The translations under genes were made by a program, and so were the position numbers. The notes beneath the pieces are model-generated. The model ran no database searches, had not been told where the DNA came from, and saw only the letters and a program-made list of their open reading frames with translations. Of a DNA stretch of 64,000 bases, positions 1-10,584 are shown in pieces. Position 1 is the stretch's first letter. Every line of letters starts with the position of its first letter. Source of the DNA: Hydractinia symbiolongicarpus (lineage: Eukaryota > Cnidaria > Hydrozoa > Anthoathecata > Hydractiniidae). The stretch lies in contig NC_079881.1 of the NCBI RefSeq assembly GCF_029227915.1, forward strand, positions 17,831,501 to 17,895,500, read 5' to 3'.

Positions 1-720
1 TGTAGTACTGTTCTTACTTGCTTTAATGAGTCCTAATCTGATTAGATCTGTTGGCTTTTTCTATTAAGTTCTCAGATTATTTTGTTTTTTTAAAAAATAA
101 TTGATATTGTTAATACTTGATATTTTTAACTGGGAGAAAAACGATTGTACATAATGGATGTAAAAAAAAAAGTTATATTATATGATTGTTATTTAATGCA
201 TAACCCATGCACATACAACAGAGCCCTAACATAATAGGATGTTTGCCAGTATATACGGAAATACTGATTTTTAACGCTTGTTCTTGCTGTCCTTGATTAT
301 CATAAAGACAAAAAAACTGGAGTCGAGGTTGGTATATAATAAGTAATACGGGATTTAATATTGTCTTATGAACAAAAACACTGCATTTATCATCCCGTAT
401 TAGTGAGAATACGAGTTCTTATTTTGTCGTCCAAGTAAGAATACAGATTTTTATTTGCAATATTAGTAAGGATACGTAATTTACTATCCCATATTTGTTA
501 GAATGGGTGTAGTCCGTTAACTTCCGCATTCGTTAGGATATGATCGTATACGCCAATATTCACATCTGTGTGAATACGGTAAAATAGCCACCTCCGTAAT
601 TTCAGAGTCCCAATACGGGATAATACGTAACTTAAATACTGATTTAATATGGGATTACAAAATGCCGTATTATTCCGTACTTTGTGTTAATACGGAATAA
701 TACGGAGACAAAAACATAGG
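1..720. repeat. Intergenic region with a cluster of AATACGG/CCGTATT motifs
   Basis: I see no gene here. Between about 245 and 715 the heptamer AATACGG, its complement CCGTATT and close variants such as AATACGAG, AATACGTA and AATACAG recur many times in both orientations. Near 660-710 several are packed together as CCGTATTATTCCGTACT followed by TAATACGGAATAATACGG. The spacing is irregular, so this is not a simple tandem array. It could be the sub-terminal region of an unrecognised transposon or a decayed satellite. The function is unknown. Confidence 0.5.
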
Positions 721-724
721 TATT

Positions 725-1032
725 CAGACCCGTTTCACGCAGTGGAAGACCAAGTTAGTAAACTTGGGCACCTTACTGAACTGGGATAATAAGTGGGGTC
801 GTTGCATCCAAAGGCAATCCGAAAGCAAACCCCCTTGCTAAGCTTCTTTTAAGTTACCAGAAAAGAGTGAGCTGAACCCTTTACCCTCTGGGTATTGACG
901 GTAAACTGGTTTGAATGAACTAGCTGGGGTAATACAAAAGCGCTCAGATTTACCTTTTCCTCCCCCATGACCCTGGAAGTACAGGTTTTATAAACGTAAT
1001 GAGAAATGTAAAAAACAGAAAGAAAAAGCGGA
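725..1032 (-). repeat. 3' UTR of USP-LINE copy A
   Basis: Read on the minus strand, this stretch matches the 3'-untranslated block that follows the protease domain in copy D (about 25560-25830) and the fragment at 12355-12650. Shared landmarks are the conserved AGCAAGGGGGTTTGCTTTC block (here reversed near 825-845) and the TTACTAACTTGGTCTTC-like block near 745-765. It defines the 3' end of the retrotransposon copy that lies to its right. Confidence 0.75.
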
Positions 1033-3046
1033 TCAACAACGAACGTAACAAAGAATATAACATGAACTGTTGTTGAGAATAGGTGGAGAACATTGGCAAA
1101 CCACTCTATCGTTGCAGTGGTACCAAGAATTTGTGCTAGGATCCTTAGCATAAGCCCAATAATTACCTTCGGTCAACATACAGGAGTGATTATATGTCGC
1201 TAACAATGAGTAGTTCTGATTAAACATTGTATCCGTATCACTGACGAGAGGTAGTTGCAAGAGAGAGTCACGTAAAGAAACACGTTCACGAGATGTTTAC
1301 CATGTTTCAAAAACCTTTTAAGATGCAGGAATAAGACTTCATTACTCCTGCTGATTTGCGTTTCTCTAGCACTCCATGTGCAAAGCATTGCGGACAAAAC
1401 CACTTGTTTCCATCAGTTAGAATTTCCAGCTCTAAAAATTTGCTGACACAAGACGGGGTTTTAGATGTCATTGGCAGGGATAAAATGTCCTGCATTTCGA
1501 CATTTACCGAGGTACACAGGCAGGTGTTACAACTTACAGACATTGAGATTTCTGCAGCAATCGGGGAAAATCCCTAAGTGCGTCCAAAACCACAAACAAA
1601 ATCTCTCCTACATCTTGCTGATTATTAAATTGGAAGTCCACTTTCCCATCAGAGTGCATTTGACGTTCAAGGGCCCAGAGAAAATTTAAAGGGTCAACAG
1701 GTGACAATGATTGCTTCAACTTCGTCATGTTAAGCGAAACAGACCTCGCAATAGGTGACAAATGAAACGATTCTGAACCACTTTGGCACCAGAGTGTTGG
1801 AATGGTACTTAATACTTCGAAATGGCGTTGACGTAACAAGTGTTGCATTTGTTTAAAAAACGATGTTTTTATAGACACTAATTGCTTGAGTGTCACTTTT
1901 ATTTTGGCTAACCTTTTTAGAAGGCCCCTTTCGGCGAGATGAAACACCCTTGGTCTCTCCATTGGGCAAAGCCTGCTTGGATCTGGGTAATTGCATTAAG
2001 GAGTCAGTTGACCAAACATTGGATTCACGTGCCAGCCAGATACAAAAAAAAGACCTCATACTGATTTTACCGAGATCATTTGCAGTGGAATAAGCAAGTT
2101 TGTTGGTGAAACCCATTCTTTTTAAACAGGCAGTGGTGGTTCTTGCACAATATCCTCTTGCTCCTACTTCCACTGCGAAGAAATCAACTTGCCAGCCATT
2201 AACCATAATCACATTCATTAAACAGGAATATTTGGCAACTTTGGTGGAGTGCCAAGCATTCATGTTTTCCTCACATGGGCAAGTGAGTTCTACAATAATA
2301 ACGCGCTTAAGGTCATTTGAATATAACACAAGGTCTGGTTTAAGCTCAGAAATGGCAATATGGCTAGGAAACACATAGTTCGAGTGTGTGTCAGCAACAA
2401 TCTTCCAATCTTTGGCCAGGTGCAGTATACCTGACACTTTAGATTTTGTATGTGCCTTTGACCCGGCTCTCAGAAAGGTTATTTTTTGACAATTTTTAGG
2501 AGGTTCAGAAGGAAGCTCAAAAATGAACTTTTTCAAAGTTTCTACCAAATGGGTAAGTACAGAATCGTGTCTAAAGGTATATTTACCCTGGGAAAGAGCA
2601 GTTTTACAAGCACCAAGAATGTGAGCAGAAGTGCAAATTTCTTTGTGACATAGGAAGCATGATGGTTCTGTATTTATTTTCCACCTCCTTAGGTTACTTG
2701 GTGATGGCAGAACATCGTAAGTGGATTGCAGGCAGAAAGATAAGAGATTAGGAGGAGTTGCTAGGATGTTCTTCCATGAAAGATCAAACTTTACGTAGTT
2801 CTCCCATCTTGTCCATTGGCCCTGCACCTGAAGTTGCAGTGACTTAGATAGATAGCTTTCCTCGTCAATCTCAGCCGATGTTTTTTGCGATTAACTTTCT
2901 GTACTTGTGAGTGGTTTTTGGTGGTATTACTTCCACTTTACAAATGCCAAGACCGGTTCGTCCACGCTGTACAGGACCCCTTATGGTCTTGTACTTTAAT
3001 TCACCATCAGCTATGTCAACTGCATCGCTCACCTTCCAAGAACCTG
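1033..3046 (-). pseudogene. USP-LINE copy A: 5'-truncated LINE polyprotein (zinc finger, REL endonuclease, USP)
   Basis: This is the C-terminal half of a non-LTR retrotransposon polyprotein on the minus strand. The longest open piece (2827-1853) carries, in order, a CCHC zinc finger (CFLCHKEICTSAHILGAC), the REL endonuclease core (KPDLVLYSNDLKRVIIVELT, with a conserved D, then E..T) and the motif VEVGARGYCAR. A ubiquitin-specific protease follows across frameshifts. Its Cys box near 1815-1850 has lost one base against copy D, so the frame breaks, although the Cys codon survives out of frame. The CPQC zinc-binding pair and the His-box region follow, with GNYWAY in place of the usual GHYWTY. 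Homology to copies C and D extends up to about 3046, where the element is cut off next to a tyrosine-recombinase retroelement. The RT domain is absent. The copy is non-functional. Confidence 0.85.
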
Positions 3047-3540
3047 TAGGCGGATTCTATCTTGGTGATTGGTTCTACTCAGACTTGTTGGTAGATTCAC
3101 CATCACTTAGTTGCCTTCACATCAATTTTAAGGAAGCATTGTGTGTTGTTCTCTCAGCTGCTCGCTGGGCTTCTGCTTGGCGCAATAAGACGGTCCATGT
3201 CTATTGTGATAATACGGCTGCTGTCAGCATGCTAAACAAGGGCACTACTCGAAACCCTCTTATGATGAAGTTTCTACGGCAACTTTTTTGGTTGTCTGCA
3301 ACTTATAACTTTCGTCTAAAGGTGTTTCATGTGCCAGGCAAGGACAATGTTATGGCTGACCATGTGTCTCGGCTGCATGACGCAGGACACTTTTTAGCCT
3401 TTCTGTCCTGCCAGCAAAAATTTTTTCAATTGACTGCCTTCCAATTACCGGCCTGGATCCACATGTCTGCGAAATCATACTACTTTTTAATCGGCCTATT
3501 TGCTACTGGATCTCACTGTTCCGGGGAGAGCATTTGCTGA
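3047..3540 (+). pseudogene. RNase H domain fragment of a YR-retrotransposon pol
   Basis: The open frame encodes the RNase H that follows the RT in DIRS/Ngaro elements. Visible motifs are LHINFKEA (acidic residue of the second catalytic motif), HVYCDNTAAVSMLNKG (third motif, conserved Asp-Asn) and HVPGKDNVMADHVSRL (last motif, Asp). The first catalytic Asp and the whole RT are missing. The open frame runs upstream to 2911, but residues before about 3047 are merely antisense to LINE copy A and are not part of this protein. The recombinase frame begins before this one ends, an overlap typical of these elements. This is a truncated remnant and is unlikely to be functional alone. Confidence 0.85.
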
Positions 3541-4573
3541 TTGGTTCTCCTTTTTATTTTTATTTTTTACAATTCTAGATGCTCTTGGCATGGTGCAGGC
3601 CTTGTCGAATGATGTCATATATTTTCGTCAAGCTAATTATGCTGAGAGTACTAAGAAGAACTACCGTACATATCTTACTACTTATAAAAAATTTTGTTAC
3701 ATGCTGTCTGTGCCTTTTGTCCCGGCCACTACTAGTTTTTTGTGCTTATATGCAGCCTATCTTGCCAAGTTTCTTCTGCCGCAGTCACTCTGTTTGTATA
3801 TTTCATTCGTTGGTTTATTACATAAGGAAATGGGGTTTCCTAATCTACTTAATGAGAACTGGATACTGTCATCAGTCCTCAAGGGTATTAGACGAGTGTT
3901 GGGAGTCCCTCCTCGACCTCGTTTGCCTATTACCCCAGATTTATTGGTTCAGATCCGTTCACGCCTTAATGTTAACTGCAGTTACCATGCCTCATTTTGG
4001 GCTATTTGTGTAGTTGCATTTTTTGGGTTATTTCGTAAGGTACATTTGTTGCCAGTTTCATGTAATACCTTTAATCCTGGGCGGCAGTTTACCGAGTCAG
4101 ACTTCTCCTTTTCAAACTCAACTGTTTACATAGCCGTTCGCTGGAGCAAGACCATTCAACTAGGACAGCGTATTATTACTGTGCCTTTGTTGGCTGCTCC
4201 CAAATCTATATTGTGTCCAGTAACCGCTATACAACATGCATTTTCATTTACGGCTGGGGCTCCTAAAACCACCCAAGCATTTTGCTGCTTAGGGGATTCA
4301 ACTACCATACCTAATGTCTTCACATATAAGTCCTTTATGACTTGTATGTCTCAGATCCTCTCAGAAATCGGCATTCCTCCTGAGCAATATGGTACCCACT
4401 CGTTTCGTCGTGGGGGTGCTACCTTTGGTCTGGAGGCTGGAGTGTCATTGGATGTTATATCCCTTTTGGTTGACTGGAAGTTAGATTCCATGTTCTTATA
4501 TCTCCATATGCCTTTATCTCAGCGAATATCTGCCCAGCGTGCTATGGCATCACACCTACCTCCTATTTCCTAA
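3500..4573 (+). CDS. Tyrosine recombinase of Ngaro/PAT-like element
   Basis: A 357-residue open frame without internal stops. In YR retrotransposons this enzyme integrates the circular DNA intermediate, replacing a DDE integrase. An N-terminal SAM-like core-binding region (about residues 35-130, STKKNYRTYLTTYKKFC) precedes the catalytic domain. Candidate catalytic residues are the Arg of FGLFRKVHLLP, the H-x-x-R of GTHSFRRGG, the Trp of LLVDWKLDS and the Tyr nucleophile of MFLYLH. Length and motif order match the DIRS/Ngaro recombinase family. The true start is uncertain: the frame opens inside the RNase H end, and the first Met is followed by a hydrophobic stretch that may be readthrough sequence. 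Expression probably needs an intact element, which this is not. Confidence 0.85.
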   Translation: MLLDLTVPGRAFADWFSFLFLFFTILDALGMVQALSNDVIYFRQANYAESTKKNYRTYLTTYKKFCYMLSVPFVPATTSFLCLYAAYLAKFLLPQSLCLYISFVGLLHKEMGFPNLLNENWILSSVLKGIRRVLGVPPRPRLPITPDLLVQIRSRLNVNCSYHASFWAICVVAFFGLFRKVHLLPVSCNTFNPGRQFTESDFSFSNSTVYIAVRWSKTIQLGQRIITVPLLAAPKSILCPVTAIQHAFSFTAGAPKTTQAFCCLGDSTTIPNVFTYKSFMTCMSQILSEIGIPPEQYGTHSFRRGGATFGLEAGVSLDVISLLVDWKLDSMFLYLHMPLSQRISAQRAMASHLPPIS

Positions 4574-4597
4574 CACTTCTTATTCACTTTGGATTGG

Positions 4598-4907
4598 CAC
4601 TTTACTAGTCGCATTCAGATATGATTTTTCCTGCAGTGACACAGATTCTTTCTCCTAGTTCATTTATCCCTAACGAGGACTTTTGTTAGCTCATAGTCAT
4701 AAGCACCATTATAGAGCCTGTATATATTTATAGTACCTTTATATTACGTATAGATTTTTATTATGCTTGCTTTAAGACTTATTGCTACACTTGTATGTAT
4801 ATAGCTAGTAAGGGTTTTGTATGTTTTTAATTGTGTTTTGTACATTTTACATATTTCTGAAGAACTAGTACTTTCTGCATTCCGGTGTTTTCGATGGGTG
4901 AGTTTAA
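4598..4907 (+). repeat. Split direct repeat B1
   Basis: A sequence of 310 bp starting CACTTTACTAGTCGC and ending CGATGGGTGAGTTTAA, repeated at 5130-5438. I see only a few differences, for example TTCTTTCTCC against TTCTTGCTCC and ACGTATAGA against ACGTTTAGA. Its place just after the recombinase stop fits the B1 repeat of Ngaro/PAT elements. Confidence 0.9.
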
Positions 4908-5129
4908 TGTTCTTATAAATACTTGTGTTTATAAGGGTTTAAATTCCCCCAGTGATACACCTTCAGACCCACATTGAAGTTGTCTCACTTCACCATGTGC
5001 TCAGGGACATCCCCCTTGGCATTCCATGATGCATTGCAAGGTGGTATAAAAGAGCCATGTGCATAGCATCTTCCTTTTCAGTTCTTCAGCCTTTTCAGCA
5101 CCGCCTCCCTCCCTTCTACATGTGTTTTT
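4908..5129 (+). repeat. Putative A2 repeat with TATA-like promoter
   Basis: A unique spacer between the two B repeats. In Ngaro/PAT elements this position holds A2, a copy of the 5'-terminal A1 repeat. A1 is not in this truncated copy, so the identity is inferred from position. It contains GGTATAAAAGAGCC near 5043, a good TATA-box candidate. That would fit, because A1 is where transcription starts. Confidence 0.55.
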
Positions 5130-5438
5130 CACTTTACTAGTCGCATTCAGATATGATTTTTCCTGCAGTGACACAGATTCTTGCTCCTAGTTCATTTATC
5201 CCTAACGAGGACTTTTTTAGCTCATAGTCATAAGCACCATTATAGAGCCTGTATATATTTATAGTACCTTTATATTACGTTTAGATTTTTATTATGCTTG
5301 CTTTAAGACTTATTGCTACACTTGTATGTATATAGCTAGTAAGGGTTTTGTATGTTTTTAATTGTGTTTTGTACATTTTACATATTTCTGAAGAACTAGT
5401 ACTTTCTGCATTCCGGTGTTTTCGATGGGTGAGTTTAA
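5130..5438 (+). repeat. Split direct repeat B2
   Basis: The second copy of the 4598-4907 repeat, 309 bp, in direct orientation and nearly identical. Its end marks the likely 3' boundary of the retroelement at about 5438; downstream sequence is unrelated to that following B1. Confidence 0.9.
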
Positions 5439-8000
5439 CTGTCAGTTGTTTACCAAGCCTGGCCACATCTTACTGTGATAAAAACTTTATGGTTTACTAT
5501 TGTTTTTTAGGGTGAGTAAAACCACTCGCTAGAATATTCGGATGAAAAGGGCTTTCTCCGACATGGACCACGCGAGTAAAGAACAATAGAATTAGCTAAT
5601 CAAATAGCGCGGCCAGATTTTGGCCACAGAAAAATCATTTGAGACCAATCGTAACTTTTCCCACCTTAACTACTCCGATTTCCCGATGGTTAAAAAAATT
5701 ACGCTGGGTCTCCTGGCTAGGTGGATGCCCAAGATCGTTTGGAACACGTTACAATACTCACTTAAGAAAATTTGTCAACATAAAAATATGTCAAGACCAA
5801 TAGGAACCTGGAGAAAATCTGTCTCAAGATTGATCCGTAGAACATGCTATCAAAACAGATTTTAATCGGCACAATAGTTACTTTTTAATTAAACAAATCG
5901 TGTAGCAAACCAACAAACAGCTACCCTCAACAGCTTTTAACACAGGGTGTTTTAAGAACGATACATTTCCGTCACAATGGTTCTTTTTATATATTATAAG
6001 TTTTTGTTATCTTATAATCATAAATATCCTCATCTGACAAAGAAAATCACAAGGATAGCAGACGCTGGAAAGTTTGTGATCACCTACGTATATCTTGATG
6101 TATATTTTAACTTGACGGTGCACAACAATACCCTACTAGGTAAAAAACGAAACTAGTATAGAAAGTGTTGCGGAGAGGTTGCCAAGGCAAAGGCATTAAG
6201 CACGGCAAGGAAAGGGCACGGCAAAGGCAGGCAAGGAAACAGGAAGAGGAATCAGCAAGGCAGGGGTAGGCAGGGCATGAATATATATATATGAAAAACT
6301 TTACATGTGCATCTTATATATCCTAACTTCGGTTCAAACAAACAGACAGTTAACAAGCTGTTGTTATCCTACGCACCTAAAACAATTTTACTTTGTGGAA
6401 AATTTTGTAACATTTAAAAATAAAAATACAGTTTATAACCTGTTTTTACCCTCTTAAAGCAAAAAAAAAAAAACTGCAATATTTTATGGAAAAGTTTTTG
6501 TGAAAGATCAAAAATTAATTGTGACATCTGATAGGCGTAACACATTTTCCCAAAAAACTTTCTTGCAACTTCGGTTTAAAAAAACACAGCGGAAACAGCC
6601 TGTTGTTATCCTGTCCAGCTAAAAATCAAACAGCAGTATATGTTTATTTTGCAAACAAGTTTTCATGACGGTAGGATAAAAAGCTCTTATTCCAAACTGA
6701 AAAAAACATATACATATCGTGAAAAAGAAATAATGAATACATTTGCAGATTTTCAATACATGTCGACGATTGAACGAGAACCGCTATTCAGAATTTAAAA
6801 AGCCTCAGTGATAACAAATGTCGATGTTGTAAAAATTTCCCAATTTATATATATATTTGAAATAAGTTTCGTTTCTGCAACTTAAGCCGCACTGATGTAT
6901 GCTCAGCGGCAGGGTTAAAAAAGTTTATTTCCTGACGTGTGTACAATATATATAGCTAGCTACAACCGTCCACGAAAATATAGCTCTCTATTCCCCCTTA
7001 ATGTTAAGAACTGCCCATTTGTGGCTAAGCAACGTAAACAATTACACGAGACATACCTGTATATAAACATTTACTATCTGCAAAATATCTAGCTGGCTGT
7101 GTTTGGCCATTTTGTGGACGATTGTAGCTAAAACAAGCTGTATGATGGGACATTCCTACAGAGTAGAATTATCTCACTCACTGTGTAGTATATATGTATA
7201 ATAGCTAGCTAGATAGAGGATAAGTAGAAAATCAGTCTCAAACAATTTTTCTATGCTAGCTATGTTGCTGATTTTATGTCAGCAAAAATAGCAATTTATT
7301 GCTAGCTACATGGGTAGTTCTATCCCAGCTAAGTAGTTAATTTTCTGCAAGCTTTGTAGCTAGTTGTATGCTAGCTATATTGCATTGTTTGTTTGTTTTT
7401 ATGCTAGCTAACTCTTACAGTAGCTAGGTAGCTAAATGCTATATAAGTTCTATTATTATTCTATCTAAATCTGCAGTTTTAAGCTAGCTAGTTTTAGGTG
7501 TGAGTGAGAATAAGAATGGGTTCATTACATGTAAAAAATAGTGATATACAAGCGAGCTAAACATACCCTTTCTTCATTTTCTTGAACAAGCCCTTCCTCC
7601 TTCAGCTGCGATATAGCTAGCTTAGATTAACGGAAGTTTGAGTTTGAGGCGCTATGTTATCCGAGAAAAAGTCACGTGATATTAGTCAAAGTGACTATAT
7701 ATCACGTGGCTAAAGGTACCTTAATCTCAACTGGAAATCCCCGCTAGGCCATCTTTAAAAGTAACAAAAGCACTCCATCACCGTGCCTTTGATGTTGTCT
7801 CGTTGAATCATAAATTTACGGGGAAAATGACCAGAGTAAGCTACTGGGCAACCCAGTCAAAAAGTTGACGAAAATTGAAAATTTTGATGTATAGGTGCGG
7901 AAACCCTATAACCCTCCACCGTCCCTTATATTTGCCTTATTTAATCATATTTGGCTTATTTAATGAGGAAATGGGCTCCGCTTCTCTCCGCAAAAATACC
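5439..8000. other. Gene-free stretch with scattered GCTAGC/AGCTAGCT motifs
   Basis: No supported gene. The 81-codon open frame near 5620 has no recognisable motif. From about 6940 to 7630 the palindromic hexamer GCTAGC and the string TAGCTAGC occur many times at irregular spacing. The same motif cluster reappears briefly near 33400-33470. There is a purine-rich GGCAAGG-type stretch at 6175-6275. Otherwise this is AT-rich intergenic sequence. Confidence 0.5.
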
Positions 8001-9012
8001 TCACCTTGTCATTTTAACAACAGAACACACAACGAAGATTAAGTTCTTATCTAGAGACCAACTCTGTAAGTTCTGAAGATCTCTTCTAACGTTATCAATG
8101 CATTCATTTATATCGACCACTTTCCAATGCGTGTAGAGCGTGGTGTCGTCTGCATACTGAAGAACTGTGGAAGTATTGATACAGTCACTCAGGTCATTAA
8201 CATATACATTAAAAATCATGGTACCCAGTATGGGGCCTTGGGGCACTCTGAAGACTACTTGAGATATGCTAGATTTTTTATCATTTACTTGTATATATTG
8301 TTCTTGAGCAGAAAGTTTAACAGCATTAATATGGCAGGTTTCGATAATCCTATTCGATGAATTTTTCCTATTATTGTGTCAAATGCTTTTGAATAATCTA
8401 CCATGACAGCCAATGTTTTTTCACTTTTGTTCATTGCTTTAACAATGTCAGGGTGTAACCCTTGAATGATTTTTCCGATTATTCATTGTCAATGTACTCT
8501 AATAACTGCTTCCATAATATTTTTTCAAAAACCTTTGAAAAAGCTGGAAGAATGGTAGTTGATCTAAAATCGTTGTAAGACATTGGTTGATCAACCTTCG
8601 GTATAGGAACTACTCTACCTATCTTCTATTGCTTGGGAAAGTGTTGTTTTTTGATACAACAGTTGATTATATGTGTTAAGGGCGATGCAAGATGCTCTAT
8701 TACAGGTTTTATGAGCCATATCGGTATTTCATCATCAGCAGCAGAACAGTCGTTTCTCAATAAGCGTAACACGTCAGAAACTTCACTGTATTCAACTTCG
8801 TGAAAATAAAAACTTTCCTCACTGAAGTTGAAAGCTTTAACTGTTTCCATTATCTTATCCTTGTGTTTCAGTGATTTATTCGAAAGTCGTTCTGCAGTGG
8901 TGGTAAAGTGATTATTTAAAGCATCGATGTCCTTGATGTCATTCATAGAAGAGGCTGGTTTCAAAATTTTCTTTAAAACTTTCCAAACAAAGAAGGATTT
9001 TAAATAATGCAA
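8001..9012 (-). pseudogene. Relic of a CR1/L2/Jockey-type LINE reverse transcriptase
   Basis: Read on the minus strand, an N-terminal RT piece (9012-8626, with DEIPIWLIKPVIEHLASPLT) is followed by frameshifted central sequence (VVPIPKVDQP, NDFRSTTILPAFSKVFEKIL near 8600-8500). A later piece (8246-8001) holds motif B-like PQGPILGTMIFNVYVNDL and motif C LQYADDTTLY. This spacing and wording is typical of APE-type LINEs of the CR1/L2/Jockey group and differs from the REL-type LINEs elsewhere in the window. The endonuclease and the C-terminus are absent. The copy is broken by several frameshifts and is dead. Confidence 0.8.
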
Positions 9013-9559
9013 GACCAGGCTCTGAGCTTTCCAACTTCAAAGCAAACCGATGACACGTACCATCACTGTGTCTAAAGATCTAACGATAAAAAATGTAATT
9101 TCCACAATCAAAAATTTTTGGTAATAAAAACTTGTTGGTAGCTCGTCCATAAACCACCCTTTTATATCGCATCTTTTGTCTCCGTAACAATTTTTTCTTG
9201 TGCGTAAAAGCACAAAATTTATTATTAAAGAGATGACAAGCAACCACATTTCGCGCGAAAATTTGAGATCGTTTCATTCATAAAGCACTAAACGCATGTG
9301 TTAATACAAGAAAGTAAAGAGTAAACAATTAGCCAGATGTATTGTTACTGTGTTTGTCCCTTTTATAAAGGCCATGGCAGAAGTTTTCGCTGACTCTTTC
9401 ACAGCCGAAGAACAGACAATTTTATCTTTAAATTTAATGCACAATTTACATCAAAAAATTAACCATACGACTGCCATCCTTTTCCACAACTTTGTGGTCT
9501 ATAACGTCCCTTGCATTATAATTTTAAAATGTTTAAAGAGTTTCCATTTGTGAAAGCCA
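9013..9559. other. Gene-free spacer
   Basis: AT-rich sequence between the CR1-like relic and the next LINE fragment. The short open frames here show no family motif. I see nothing else. Confidence 0.4.
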
Positions 9560-9800
9560 TTCTTTGCCCTTTGTGTGGGGTGCAGCCTATTAATGACCAA
9601 TGTACTGCCACTCTTCCACTAGCCAAATCAACAGTTTATGCTGGCACCATAAATAAAGGCAACACACGCTATGTGAACTCTATTCTGCAGGTATTGCAGC
9701 CCTCCCAAGACTTTGGTCACAAATATTATTTGAATCAACCTTTCCCTCACCTTACCAAGCTGCAACCATCAGGTAGTCAAAATTTGGGCCACTACTGAAT
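9560..9800 (+). pseudogene. USP-LINE fragment B1: degenerate protease Cys box
   Basis: The translation contains TINKGNTRYVNSILQVL, clearly the USP Cys box (consensus G-L-x-N-x-G-N-T-C-Y-x-N-S-x-L-Q) but with Arg in place of the catalytic Cys. The following residues are no longer recognisable as the protease. A 3'-UTR-like block of the same family occurs downstream at 9990-10110, so most of the protease was deleted between them. This is a dead fragment and an independent, older copy relative to copy C. Confidence 0.7.
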
Positions 9801-9989
9801 ATTTGTCACCAGGCTCAGGTGTAATAACCACTACATTTCTGAGCTAGGTTCTGTCCACTTGAACAATTCCTCTCCTGATATACTTTAAAAAAGGAGTTAG
9901 CCCCTCTTTTCCCAGTGGTTTTTATTTATACCAGCTATACCTCATTTTGGTCAATTCTACAATGTAATAGAAGTTTAAACTTTTTTTAG

Positions 9990-10110
9990 AAGTTATAAAA
10001 AAGCCTAACAGAGGGGGCTTGACACCTTGCCTTGTCTATGGGGTTAACAATTGCACTTCTTACCCCAGTTCAGTAGAAGGCAAAGGTTGCTTGCTTTGTC
10101 TTCCGGATTT
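9990..10110 (+). repeat. USP-LINE 3'-UTR block (fragment B1)
   Basis: Contains GAGGGGGCTTGACACCTTGCC followed by a CTTGTCTATGGGGTTAAC-like segment and CTTACCCCAGTTCAGTA. This matches the order of the 3'-UTR block after copies C and D (AGCAAGGGGGTTTGAC, then CTTGTCTTTGGGTGT, then CCCCAGT). It is a decayed 3' end of the LINE family. Confidence 0.6.
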
Positions 10111-10584
10111 ACTGTCCTGTTGCCTTAAGTCTTTTTTGTGTGATGGTTTTAATACCTTTGACATATCACCACAGTTAGGAAGGGCTGCTACTTTTTTTTG
10201 CTGTTATTTGTTTAAACGAAATCCCGTTGAGGAATCCATTCAAGAGCATTTAAAATGTTTTGTATGCTTCTTATCACAAAATGATTTGTTCTCAGTTTCA
10301 TTTTTAATACGTAGACAATTGAAACTTTTGAACGAAATTGAAACTATAATAACAACGTTAATTGCGTGTGACTTTACTCGTATAACAATTTATAACAAAG
10401 CCTCCGTAACGGTAAATTTAAATTGGCATGCAATAAAATTCCCAACTAATGAATTCACTTTATTTTATCCCATGTTTTTTTTTTAGTCAATCAAAATCGT
10501 CAACAAAACGTTTATAAAGTACAGAATATTTTTATAGCGGATATACATTATAGACACTTTTAAAGAAAATACAGGACAGGAAAT
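10111..10584. other. Unassigned sequence between two LINE fragments
   Basis: Holds the rest of a 155-codon open frame with no motif I recognise. Codon content looks random and it ends in a poly-T run. Probably non-coding. Confidence 0.3.

Larger units (their letters stand above)
3047..5438 (+). mobile_element. Ngaro/PAT-like tyrosine-recombinase retrotransposon, 5'-truncated
   Basis: The 3' part of a YR retrotransposon: an RNase H domain, then an intact-looking tyrosine recombinase, then the arrangement B1 (4598-4907), A2 (4908-5129), B2 (5130-5438). Two near-identical direct repeats separated by a unique spacer is the 3' layout known for Ngaro and PAT elements (A1-ORFs-B1-A2-B2). The gag, the RT catalytic core and the A1 repeat are missing, because the left end abuts LINE copy A at about 3047. 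B1 and B2 differ at only a few positions, so the insertion is probably not very old. The alternative, a DIRS proper, is disfavoured because no inverted terminal repeats are seen. Confidence 0.8.

Noticed and set aside
2911-3046. Plus-strand open frame apparently extending the RNase H ORF upstream
   Set aside because: These residues are antisense to LINE copy A (complement of the 23750-23860 segment of copy D); the RNase H homology begins only near 3047.
10019-10486. A 155-codon protein gene
   Set aside because: Its start overlaps a LINE 3'-UTR block and its residues show no motif; probably a chance frame.
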